A stretch of DNA of 41,058 bases. Source: DAIQNV01 sp036788215. GTDB lineage: Bacteria; Planctomycetota; Phycisphaerae; Phycisphaerales; UBA1924. Each line of letters starts with the position of its first letter. Positions within the stretch are counted from its first letter, which is position 1. The position numbers and the translations under genes are program-made. The notes under the pieces were generated by a model, which was not told the origin of the DNA, did no database searches, and was given only the letters and a program-made list of their open reading frames with translations. Below are positions 23,509 through 31,328 of this stretch, piece by piece. The stretch spans positions 1 through 41,058 of the forward strand of contig DAIQNV010000029.1 in NCBI GenBank assembly GCA_036788215.1. The letters are read 5' to 3'.

Positions 23509-25089
23509 GTGGAGCTGCACCGGCTGATCGAGGGTCTCGGGGTGACGGTCGCAGCGGGTGATCCCGCGGGTCGTCGTGTGCTCGACCTGACCGAGGACAG
23601 CCGGACCGCGATGCCCGGCTCCCTCTTCATCGCGCGGCGCGGGCTGAAGGCGGACGGGCGCCGCTTCGTCCGCGAAGCGGTCGAGCTCGGGGCGGTCGCG
23701 GTCCTGACCGACGACGCGGAGGGGCTGGACGCGGGCGACGCGGTGGTGCTGGTTGCGCGGGAACTGCCCGAGACGATCGCGACCCTCGCGGAGCGGTTCC
23801 ATGGCGACCCGGCGCAGAAGCTCTTCGCGATCGGCATCACCGGGACCAACGGGAAGACGACCGTCGCGCACCTGACGCACCGGCTGCTGAACGCTGCGGG
23901 CGTGCGCACCGGGCTGATCGGCACGGTCGAGATCGACGACGGGCGCGAGCGTGCCCCCGCGAGCATGACGACGCCCCCGGCGCTCGAGCTGAGCCGGACG
24001 CTGGCGATCATGGTCGAGTCGGGGTGCCGCGCGGTGGCGATGGAGGTCTCGAGCCACGCCCTCGACCAGCGCCGGGCGGACGGGGTGCGGTTCGGCGTCG
24101 GGGTCTTCACGAACCTGACGGGCGACCACCTCGACTACCACGGGACGATCGACCGGTACGCCCTGGCGAAGCGTCGGCTCTTCGATCTCGTCGGGCGCGA
24201 TGGCGGGCTGGCGGTCGTGAACGGGCACGATGCGCGGGGCGCGTTCATGGCGGAGGGCTGCGAGACGGGGTGGTGCTGTCGGGAAGCGCCGGGCGACCAC
24301 GCGGGCTGGGTCGTGCGCGTGGTGGAGCGGACGGGCTCGGGCATGAGGCTGGCGATCTCGGGCCCGGCCTTTGAGACCGAACTCGTCGCGCCCGTGGAAC
24401 TGATCGGGCAGCACAACGCGATGAACACGCTGCAGGCGGTCGTCTCCGCCCAGCGGGCGATGGCGACGCTGGGCTTCAACGCGGGGGAGATCAGGGCCCG
24501 GCTCGGGCGGGCCCTGACGCTCCTTCATCCCCCGACCGGCCGGCTCGAGCCGGCGCATGGCGGCCACGATGACATCAGCGTGCTCATCGACTACGCCCAC
24601 ACCGACGACGCCCTGGGCCACTGCCTCTCCGCTGCCCGCGAGGTCGTGCCCCCGGGGCGGAGGCTCTGGGCGGTCTTCGGCGCCGGGGGGGAGCGCGACA
24701 CGACCAAGCGTCCCCGCATGGGCGCGGTCGTCGCGGAGCTCGCGGATGCGATCGTCGTGACCAGCGACAACCCGCGCTCGGAATCGCCCAGCGCGATCAT
24801 CAGCGAGGTCGTCGCCGGCATCCCGAAGCAGAGGCAGGGCGCCATGAGCGTGCAGGCCGACCGCGAGCGCGCCATCGAGCACGCGATCACCCGGGCCGAT
24901 CCGGGCGATGTCGTCGTCATCGCGGGCAAGGGGCACGAGACCGAGCAGCTCCTCCCCGGGCCGGACGGGCGGGTGGTGCGCCGGCCCTTCGACGACCGGG
25001 CCCAGGCCCGCGCCGCCCTGGTCGCCCGCCGGGCCCGGGCCGGATTCATCGACAGCGCCGACGCGGACGCCGCGAGGGGGCAGGCGTGA
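23509..25089 (+). CDS. murE: UDP-N-acetylmuramoyl-tripeptide synthetase MurE (meso-DAP type)
   Basis: A 526-residue cytosolic Mur ligase that adds the third residue of the peptidoglycan stem. Start GTG 23509 is chosen because GGAAAGGGG lies 7 nt upstream and VELHRLIEGLGV aligns with the family N-terminus; 25 upstream codons are rejected. The ATP loop is GTNGKTT (112-118). MEVSSHAL, FTNLTGDHLDYHG and Lys221 (YALAKRRLF), the site of carbamylation, are present. DNPRSESP contains the DNPR signature of meso-diaminopimelate-adding enzymes. This indicates a classical DAP-type peptidoglycan. Its TGA overlaps the murF GTG (GTGA). Confidence 0.94.
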   Translation: MELHRLIEGLGVTVAAGDPAGRRVLDLTEDSRTAMPGSLFIARRGLKADGRRFVREAVELGAVAVLTDDAEGLDAGDAVVLVARELPETIATLAERFHGDPAQKLFAIGITGTNGKTTVAHLTHRLLNAAGVRTGLIGTVEIDDGRERAPASMTTPPALELSRTLAIMVESGCRAVAMEVSSHALDQRRADGVRFGVGVFTNLTGDHLDYHGTIDRYALAKRRLFDLVGRDGGLAVVNGHDARGAFMAEGCETGWCCREAPGDHAGWVVRVVERTGSGMRLAISGPAFETELVAPVELIGQHNAMNTLQAVVSAQRAMATLGFNAGEIRARLGRALTLLHPPTGRLEPAHGGHDDISVLIDYAHTDDALGHCLSAAREVVPPGRRLWAVFGAGGERDTTKRPRMGAVVAELADAIVVTSDNPRSESPSAIISEVVAGIPKQRQGAMSVQADRERAIEHAITRADPGDVVVIAGKGHETEQLLPGPDGRVVRRPFDDRAQARAALVARRARAGFIDSADADAARGQA

Positions 25090-26489
25090 GCGGGGGCGTG
25101 TGGACGACCGGGCCGTTCTCGTCGTGGGAGGCGTTCGCACGGTGCGCCGGGGGCGCATGGGCGCGGGAGCCCGGGGCGGGCGTCGGCCAGCCGACGGGCG
25201 CGACGCTGGACACGCGGACACTCGAGCCCGGGCAGGTCTTCTTCGCCTTCCAGGGCGAGCGGACCGACGGGCACGACCACGCGAAGGGAGCGAGCGAGCG
25301 CGGGGCATCGGTCGTCGTCGCGGAGCGCGCGGTCGAGGTCGCGGGCGGGACCGGCGTTCTCGTTGTGCGTGACACCCGGGCGGCTCTCTGGTCGCTCGCG
25401 GAGGCGCAGCGGGCAGCGATCCGCGATCAGGGCACGATGGTCATCGGGGTCACCGGCTCCAATGGCAAGACGACCACGGTCCGGCTCATCGAGGCCGCCC
25501 TCGCGGGCGCGGGGCCGGGTCGCCGCAGTGTCAAGAGCTTCAACAACGACCTGGGCGTGCCCATCACGCTCCTGAGCGCCCGGGCGGGCGACCGCTGGCT
25601 CATCTCGGAGATCGGCACCAGCGGGCCGGGCGAGCTCGCGCGTCTCACCAGGCTCGCCTCGCCCGAGATCGCGGTGATCACCTCCATCGGCCGGGCCCAC
25701 CTCGAGAAGCTGGGCTCCGTCGCGGGCGTCGCGCGCGAGAAGTCGGCGATCCTCACCGCGGGCGAGCCCCCCCCCGGCGTGCGGCTCGTGCCCAGTGGCG
25801 TGGCGGAGCTCGAGCCCCTGCTCGATGGGCTCGCGGGGCTCCTGCGCGTCGGCACCCGCGAGGGCGACCGTATCCGCATCCTGTCGTCCACGCCCGAGGG
25901 CGAGGGGCAGCGCGTCACGATCGACACGCCCATCGGCGAGCGCTCGTTCACGATCCCCCTCGCGGGGCGCCACAACGCGGGCAACGCTTCGATCGCGTGG
26001 GCGGTCGGGCTCGCGATGGCGCTCGACGCGGACGCGGTTGAGACGGGGCTGGCTCGCGCACGCGGCGAGTCGATGCGTCTCGAGCGCCTCACGGTCGCGG
26101 TCCCCGGGGGCGAGATCCGCGTGATCAACGACGCGTACAACGCCAACCCCGAGTCGATGCTCGCGGCGCTCGCGATCCTGTCGCTGGAGCCGGGCCGGCG
26201 GGTCGCGATCTTGGGCGACATGCGGGAGATGGGCGACGCTTCGGCAACCGCCCACGCTGAGATCGTCGCCAAAGCCCTGAAGTCCGCGGACGAGGTCGTC
26301 CTCGTGGGCCAGGACATGGCCCGCGTCGACGCCCCGGTCGCGATGAAGTGCGCGGACGCGGACGACCCCGCGATCATCGACCGCCTGCGCCCGGGCGACA
26401 CGGTGCTCGTGAAGGGCTCGCGGGGGGTGCGCCTCGAGCGCATCGTCCGCGGGCTCGCCGAACCCAACGCCTGCGAGGGGATCGCCTAG
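25086..26489 (+). CDS. murF: UDP-N-acetylmuramoyl-tripeptide:D-alanyl-D-alanine ligase
   Basis: A 467-residue cytosolic Mur ligase adding D-Ala-D-Ala to the stem tripeptide. LDTRTLEPGQVFFAFQGERTDGHD is the N-terminal UMT-binding region. The ATP loop is GVTGSNGKTT (121-130). SFNNDLGVPITLL and INDAYNANPESMLAAL are MurF-specific, and GDMREMGDAS lies in the C-terminal domain. GTG 25086 overlaps the murE stop by 4 nt, and the stop TAG shares one base with the mraY GTG. All three genes therefore form one coupled unit. Confidence 0.95.
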   Translation: MSGGVWTTGPFSSWEAFARCAGGAWAREPGAGVGQPTGATLDTRTLEPGQVFFAFQGERTDGHDHAKGASERGASVVVAERAVEVAGGTGVLVVRDTRAALWSLAEAQRAAIRDQGTMVIGVTGSNGKTTTVRLIEAALAGAGPGRRSVKSFNNDLGVPITLLSARAGDRWLISEIGTSGPGELARLTRLASPEIAVITSIGRAHLEKLGSVAGVAREKSAILTAGEPPPGVRLVPSGVAELEPLLDGLAGLLRVGTREGDRIRILSSTPEGEGQRVTIDTPIGERSFTIPLAGRHNAGNASIAWAVGLAMALDADAVETGLARARGESMRLERLTVAVPGGEIRVINDAYNANPESMLAALAILSLEPGRRVAILGDMREMGDASATAHAEIVAKALKSADEVVLVGQDMARVDAPVAMKCADADDPAIIDRLRPGDTVLVKGSRGVRLERIVRGLAEPNACEGIA

Positions 26490-27661
26490 TGCTCTACCTG
26501 CTGCTCGACGCCCTGCGGAACTGGCTCGCGGAGAAGGGGCTGTATGGGTTCCCCATCAGCCTGCTCGACCAGGTCGAGTTCCGCGCCATGGCCTCCGCCT
26601 TCCTCGCCTTCGTGGGGGTGGTCGTGCTGGGCCAGCCCGTCATCCGCTGGCTGCGCCGCCAGAAGATCGGCGATGCCGGTTCGACCGATGCCGAGGCGCT
26701 GCGGAGCCACGCCCTGAGCAAGAGCCAGACGCCCACGATGGGGGGTATCCTGATCGTCGGCGCGATCCTCGCCTGCACCCTGCTCCTGGGCGACCTGCGG
26801 GCCCGCTACCTCCAGCTCGCGGTCGTCGTCGTCGCGTGGCTGGGCATCCTGGGCGGGTTCGACGACTGGCTCAAGCTCACCGCGCAGCGCCGGGGCACCG
26901 GACGCCAGGGCCTGCTCGCCTGGGAAAAACTCGTCTTCCAGCTCGGGCTCGGGCTCATCGTGGGCGTCTTCGTCTACGACGCCGGCAACCTGACGGGCAT
27001 GCAGGACGTCGCCCACGTCGTCAACATCATCGGCCAGCGCACCTACGCCCCGGGCGGCGCCGGCGTCGAGGAGGGCCTGCTCTACCTCAGCCGCCCAGTC
27101 TTCATCATGGTCGCGGTCCTCTTCGTCGCGGGCATGAGCAACGCGGTCAACATCACCGACGGCATGGACGGGCTCGCCAGCGGCATCTCCGCCTCCGTCG
27201 CCTTCGGTCTCATGCTCCTCGCCCTGGTCGCGGGCAGCGAGGGGCTGAGCCAGTACTTCCTGGTGCCCAGCGTGCTCTACGCCGACGAGCTCGCCATCCC
27301 CGCCGGCGCGATGGCTGGCGCGTGCCTGGGCTTCCTGTGGTGGAACTGCTCGCCCGCCCAGGTCTTCATGGGCGATACCGGCTCCCTCGCGCTCGGTGGC
27401 CTCATCGCGTACATCGCGATCGTCACCCGCCAGGAGCTCGTTGTCCTGATCATGTCGGGCGTCTTCCTCCTCGAGATCGGCAGTGTTGTCGCCCAGGTCG
27501 GCTACTTCAAGGCGACCAAGGGCCGGCGCATCCTGCGCTGCGCCCCCATCCACCACCACTACCACTTGGGAGGCTGGACCGAGAGCCAGGTCGTGCAGCG
27601 GGCCTGGATCGTCTCCGTCCTGCTCGGCGTCGTGGCCCTCACCACGCTCAAGATCCGCTAG
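26489..27661 (+). CDS. mraY: Phospho-N-acetylmuramoyl-pentapeptide transferase
   Basis: A 390-residue polytopic membrane enzyme that moves the muramyl-pentapeptide to undecaprenyl phosphate, making lipid I. Start GTG 26489 overlaps the murF TAG by one base; an upstream extension in the same frame is a murF shadow. The pattern KSQTPTMGGILI, GGFDDWLKLT (aspartate pair), NAVNITDGMDGLASG, GDTGSLALGG and PIHHHYHLGGW gives all the active-site motifs. About ten helices are visible. A ~25-residue periplasmic or cytosolic insert (IIGQRTYAPGGAGVEEG) is typical of the longer bacterial forms. No murD, ftsW or murG follows, so the dcw cluster is split here. Confidence 0.96.
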   Translation: MLYLLLDALRNWLAEKGLYGFPISLLDQVEFRAMASAFLAFVGVVVLGQPVIRWLRRQKIGDAGSTDAEALRSHALSKSQTPTMGGILIVGAILACTLLLGDLRARYLQLAVVVVAWLGILGGFDDWLKLTAQRRGTGRQGLLAWEKLVFQLGLGLIVGVFVYDAGNLTGMQDVAHVVNIIGQRTYAPGGAGVEEGLLYLSRPVFIMVAVLFVAGMSNAVNITDGMDGLASGISASVAFGLMLLALVAGSEGLSQYFLVPSVLYADELAIPAGAMAGACLGFLWWNCSPAQVFMGDTGSLALGGLIAYIAIVTRQELVVLIMSGVFLLEIGSVVAQVGYFKATKGRRILRCAPIHHHYHLGGWTESQVVQRAWIVSVLLGVVALTTLKIR

Positions 27662-27712
27662 TCTTCGCACGAATGATCGGGATTCCCCCCCCCCGACTCG
27701 AAAGGAACGCCG

Positions 27713-28048
27713 ATGTCCCGCCCCTCCACGCGCCTCGCCGCGATCGGCCTGGCGCTTGTCCCCCTGGCCCTGGTCGCCTGTGGCAATGTGGCGACGAACA
27801 CCACCGAGTACCACTCCGAGGGGTCGCCTCCGCCTGGAATCGAGGCCAACGCGAGCGTCGTGGTGCATGTCGCGGAGGGCGACCAGCAAGTCGTCCTGAA
27901 CGGGATCGTCGTGTCGGTCGCGGAGGGCTGGCTGGTCGTCGACCCCTACGACAGCGCGGACCGCGTCTGGGTGCCCATGGATCATGTCGACCGCATCGAG
28001 AGCCCCCGCGCCACACACACGGGCGCGGGCCAAAGCGATGGCGGCTGA
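27713..28048 (+). CDS. Small putative lipoprotein
   Basis: A 111-residue protein of no recognised family. ATG 27713 has AAAGGA 8 nt upstream. The signal helix ends in the lipobox LALVAC, so Cys23 is the likely lipidation site. The mature part is a short beta-rich stretch: VVVHVAEGDQQVVLNGIVVSVAEGWLVVDPYDSADRVWVPMDHVDRI, an Sm-like pattern of small strands similar to that in the neighbouring minus-strand gene. A run of ten C (27685-27694) lies just upstream. Its stop codon is only 2 nt from the stop of the convergent gene. Confidence 0.75.
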   Translation: MSRPSTRLAAIGLALVPLALVACGNVATNTTEYHSEGSPPPGIEANASVVVHVAEGDQQVVLNGIVVSVAEGWLVVDPYDSADRVWVPMDHVDRIESPRATHTGAGQSDGG

Positions 28049-28050
28049 CC

Positions 28051-29529
28051 TCACTCCGCCATGATCAGGACCGGACGCGCCAGCAGCAGCCGATCCTGGA
28101 TCGGCCCGTGCGCCCCCGCGTCCAGCTCGATCACCAGCGTCCGCCCCGCCTCGCCCACGCCGGGCAGCCCTTCCGCAACGCGGATCGTGGGCGATCGGCT
28201 GTCGAGGCGCTGCACAACCAGCGCCGACTCGCCCGAGCGCCCCCGGATGGACACCCGCAGGATCGCATCGGCCCAGGGCCCGGGCGGCGCCGTCTGGGCG
28301 ATGAGCGTCGGGCCCAGGCGCGCATCGAACGCGATCGCCCCCGCCTCCTCGGGCAGCGACCACTCGACCGCCATGGGTCCGCTGAACACGATCGAGGGCG
28401 CCAGGCGAGCCTCGCCCGAGGGCTCGACCCCAGGCGGGTCCGTCCGTCGGCGTGCATCGCCCGCCACGATCTTCGAAGGCTCGATCGACGCCAATGGCCG
28501 GATCGCCTCCCCGGGCAGCGTCAAGGAGCGGATCTCCGACGCATCGACGCACAGGTGCGCGATCAGCCCCTCCGATGAACTTGCCCCGCGCCGCGACGGG
28601 CCGGGGGGCGTGTCTTCGATCGGCGCGTTCACCAGCAGGTCCGCCACCAGCAGCACGCACCGCGGCGCCGTCTCCGTCCCCGCCGCGGGGACGCCCGCGA
28701 TCACCTCGCCCGTCATCAGGCTCAAGAGGGGCCGCCCCGACCGCTCCATGGGGTTCGCCAGCGTCACCGAATCCACTAGGTCCAAACCGAACGCCACGAC
28801 CGAGCCATCCGTCCGCTCGACCGCGACCTCCGGCCCCATCTCGACGACGAACCCGCGGACCTCATCCCCGTTCGCCAGGCGCACGACATCCGCCGTCGCG
28901 TCGGGCGTCACGCCCGAGACCGACGCCCGCTCCACCCCCGCGATGTGTTCCAGCGCCAGTTCCAGTTCCCCCAGCCTGAGGGAGCGGAAGCGCAGCGACT
29001 CCCCGCCCGCATCGCCGGGCTCGGGCCGGCCCAGGAGGCGCTGCCCGTCCGTCAGCGTCAGCATCCAGGTCTCGCGATCGACGCTCGCGCCGGGCCCCAC
29101 GCCCTCGCCCCGCGTCACGCGCGACGCCTCCAGCGCCTCCCGCAGGCCCTCGGGCACGCGCCCCAGTTCCTCCGCCGCCGCCTCGATCTCCGCGATGTCC
29201 CGCTCGCTCAGCGTCGGCACGGGCATCGGCGCCGCCTCGGGGCGCCGGTCCGCCGCGATGATCGCCAGCAGATTCGAAGCGTCCAGCCGGATCGCCCGCC
29301 CCGCCTCGTCCGCGACGACCAGCGACGATGCGTCCAGCCCCACCAGGCGCGCCGGGCGCTCCGCCAGCGACCGATCCAGCAGCAGCACCGGCGCATCGGC
29401 GTTCACAGGCAGCCCGGCGCACAGTCCGAGAACCGCGCCCGCCGTCATCGCGGCACGCGCGGCAAACCACCCCCCGCCATCGGGGCGTCGGTTTCGGATT
29501 GCCCGCCCATAGGCCTGCATACTCGTCAT
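28051..29529 (-). CDS. Exported hypothetical protein with NPCBM-like C-terminal domain
   Basis: A 492-residue exported protein. A basic start and hydrophobic segment (about 22-45, ending VNADA) form a signal peptide. Residues ~50-95 and ~150-260 contain Sm-like strand units (for example LTDGQRLLGRPE and RLANGDEVRGFVVEMGPEVAV), linked by an acidic helix. The C-terminal ~110 residues (IAFDARLGPTLIAQTAPP ... VIELDAGAHGPIQDRLLLARPVLI) resemble the NPCBM/NEW2 carbohydrate-binding fold that planctomycetes often attach to secreted proteins. Enzymatic motifs are absent. It lies 96 nt downstream of the prenyltransferase-repeat gene on the same strand, so it may be the tail of the Bat operon or have its own promoter. 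Confidence 0.72.
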   Translation of the reverse strand: MTSMQAYGRAIRNRRPDGGGWFAARAAMTAGAVLGLCAGLPVNADAPVLLLDRSLAERPARLVGLDASSLVVADEAGRAIRLDASNLLAIIAADRRPEAAPMPVPTLSERDIAEIEAAAEELGRVPEGLREALEASRVTRGEGVGPGASVDRETWMLTLTDGQRLLGRPEPGDAGGESLRFRSLRLGELELALEHIAGVERASVSGVTPDATADVVRLANGDEVRGFVVEMGPEVAVERTDGSVVAFGLDLVDSVTLANPMERSGRPLLSLMTGEVIAGVPAAGTETAPRCVLLVADLLVNAPIEDTPPGPSRRGASSSEGLIAHLCVDASEIRSLTLPGEAIRPLASIEPSKIVAGDARRRTDPPGVEPSGEARLAPSIVFSGPMAVEWSLPEEAGAIAFDARLGPTLIAQTAPPGPWADAILRVSIRGRSGESALVVQRLDSRSPTIRVAEGLPGVGEAGRTLVIELDAGAHGPIQDRLLLARPVLIMAE

Positions 29530-29625
29530 ACCCCCGCGGAGGCCCCGGTGTTCCCGCTCGACCGAAAGGTCACATATCCGACGACCGAGAGCAAGCGTCG
29601 TCCTGCCCGACGCCTCACTTCGGCC

Positions 29626-30684
29626 TCATTTCTGGAAGATCGGCAGATACCGCTTGGGCATCTGGAGCACGATCAACGCCATCGCGGTCCCGTACTCCGA
29701 TCCGACCGTCGTGTCCTGCCACGACCCGTCCGCCTGCTGATCGCTCAGCAGCTCCGTCCGCACCGCGGGCCACCAGGTCGCCCACGCGTCCCCGCCCGCG
29801 AGGTACATCGCCTGCACCGCGTAGTAATGCCCATAGAAATAGTGCGCCCGGCTGGGCCGGCTCGCGCCCGGCAGCGCTGTGCGCTCCAGGTACTCGACCC
29901 CCCGGTCGATGCTCTCGTCGTTGTAGATCCCCGCGTAGAAGAGCGCCGCGACACCCGCCGCCGATCGGGGCCACGCGCTCGAGCCCGTGTCCGCCTGGTA
30001 GCGGAACCCCCCGTCGGGGTTCTGGCACCGCTTCACGTACTCCACCGCGCGATCGATCACGCCCGCGTCGACTTCGAGCCCCGCGTGTCGCGCACTCCTG
30101 AGCGCCATCACCTGGCAGATCGTCACGCTCACGTCCGCGTCATAAGGAACGGGGTTGTACCGCCACCCGCCCTCCTCGTTCTGCGTGCGCTCGATCAGGC
30201 GGACCGCCTTGACCAGCGCCTCGTGCAGGCGGGCCGAGCGGCGCGAGTCGGGCCCGCCCCGCGTCATGCCCTCGATCTCGCCCAGGAAAAGCGCCGCGAA
30301 CCCGTGCCCGTACATCGGCCCGTGGGCCGCTTCCGCAGCGATCAGACCGTTCTCCGCAGCCGCGTCGAGGACGAAGTCCGTCGCCCGCTCCACCACCTCC
30401 GCGTACTTCCCTCGCCCGGGCAGGTGCCCGTCCGCCATGAACGCCAGCGCCGCAACGCTCGTGATCGCGACGTTCTTCCCGAACCGCCCGCCCATGAACG
30501 ACCCGTCGGGCTGCTGCTGCGCCGCCAGCCACTCCAGGCCACGGTCCACCGCCCCGGTCAGCTCCGGCGTGATCTCGTTCTCGAGGGCGTTGTTCTGCGC
30601 CGATGAGGGCGCGGGCGCATCCTGCGCCGGAACAATCCCGCACAGCGCCATCGTCAGGGTGATCGTCAGCGTCCGGTGCATCAT
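29626..30684 (-). CDS. Exported prenyltransferase/squalene-cyclase-like repeat protein
   Basis: A 352-residue exported protein. Start ATG 30684 overlaps the upstream stop by ATGA and has GGAGG before it; a second ATG at 30681 is equally possible. MMHRTLTITLTMALCGIVPAQ is a signal peptide. The body is an alpha-toroid with QW-like repeats: QQPDGSFMGG, NEEGGWRYNP, NPDGGFRYQ and QADGSWQD. The DxDD acid motif of true squalene-hopene cyclases is not seen, so catalysis is doubtful; planctomycete relatives are annotated as prenyltransferase- or terpene-cyclase-like repeat proteins. It ends the BatA/DUF58 operon, so it probably works at the envelope with those proteins. Confidence 0.85.
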   Translation of the reverse strand: MMHRTLTITLTMALCGIVPAQDAPAPSSAQNNALENEITPELTGAVDRGLEWLAAQQQPDGSFMGGRFGKNVAITSVAALAFMADGHLPGRGKYAEVVERATDFVLDAAAENGLIAAEAAHGPMYGHGFAALFLGEIEGMTRGGPDSRRSARLHEALVKAVRLIERTQNEEGGWRYNPVPYDADVSVTICQVMALRSARHAGLEVDAGVIDRAVEYVKRCQNPDGGFRYQADTGSSAWPRSAAGVAALFYAGIYNDESIDRGVEYLERTALPGASRPSRAHYFYGHYYAVQAMYLAGGDAWATWWPAVRTELLSDQQADGSWQDTTVGSEYGTAMALIVLQMPKRYLPIFQK

Positions 30685-31328
30685 TCCTCCTCCGCCGGCT
30701 GCGCCAGCCTGCGGTAGTACGCCTCGGTCAGCCTGCGGTACAGGCTGCTGAACGAGTCGCTCAGCCCCTCCATCAGCGCATCGCGCGTCCGCTCGGGCAG
30801 CGCCCCCCACTCCGCCTGCTGCGCCAGGAAATCGGGGTTCATCTCCGCGCCCTCCAGCCCGGGGGGCATCGCCTCCGCCTGGCTGTCGCCCGACCCCGCC
30901 CGGTTCTGCTGGCTCGCCGCCTGGCTCTGCTGGGCCTGCTGCTGCTGGCTGCTCGAGGACGAACTCGAACTCGACGACGAGCTCGACTGGTTCTGCTCCG
31001 CAGCGTCGATCACCATGTCGAGCTTCCGCAGCACATCCTCCTGCAGGCGCTGCGTCGCGAGGCCCGTGTCCCCCGCCGACGCCAGGCGTTCCGCCGCGTC
31101 GCCCATCAGCTCGACCGCCTGCGCGAGCTCCTCGCTCGCCTCTTCGCCACTCAGGCGGCGCGCGAGGTCCTGCTGATCCGGGTCGCCCACCTCCGCCTGT
31201 TCCCCATCCGTGATGCCCAGGAGCTCATCGAGCGAGGGCAGCGGGTCGGCGATCGCCGGCGCAACCGCCAATCCCAGCACCATTCCGGGCACCACGATGA
31301 GCCACCGGGTTGCATGCGTCGCGTTCAA
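30681..31328 (-). CDS. Exported Ser/Gln-rich hypothetical protein of the Bat operon
   Basis: A 215-residue exported protein, not recognised beyond its operon. The start is TTG 31328: it overlaps the upstream TGA as TTGA, GAGAGGGG lies 8 nt before it, and it opens a signal peptide (LIVVPGMVLGLAVAPAIA) that later ATGs would break. An amphipathic helical region (28-110) leads to a low-complexity segment with 13 serines then four glutamines. The serines use TCG, AGC, AGT and TCC, so this is not simple triplet expansion. A helical C-terminus (LMEGLSDSFSSLYRRLTEAYYRRL) follows. Its stop overlaps the next start. Confidence 0.8.
   Translation of the reverse strand: MNATHATRWLIVVPGMVLGLAVAPAIADPLPSLDELLGITDGEQAEVGDPDQQDLARRLSGEEASEELAQAVELMGDAAERLASAGDTGLATQRLQEDVLRKLDMVIDAAEQNQSSSSSSSSSSSSSQQQQAQQSQAASQQNRAGSGDSQAEAMPPGLEGAEMNPDFLAQQAEWGALPERTRDALMEGLSDSFSSLYRRLTEAYYRRLAQPAEEE

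Noticed and set aside
29680..30660. Squalene-hopene cyclase activity for the repeat protein
   Set aside because: It is exported, short (352 residues versus ~630) and lacks the DxDD acid motif. Only the alpha-toroid repeats are supported.
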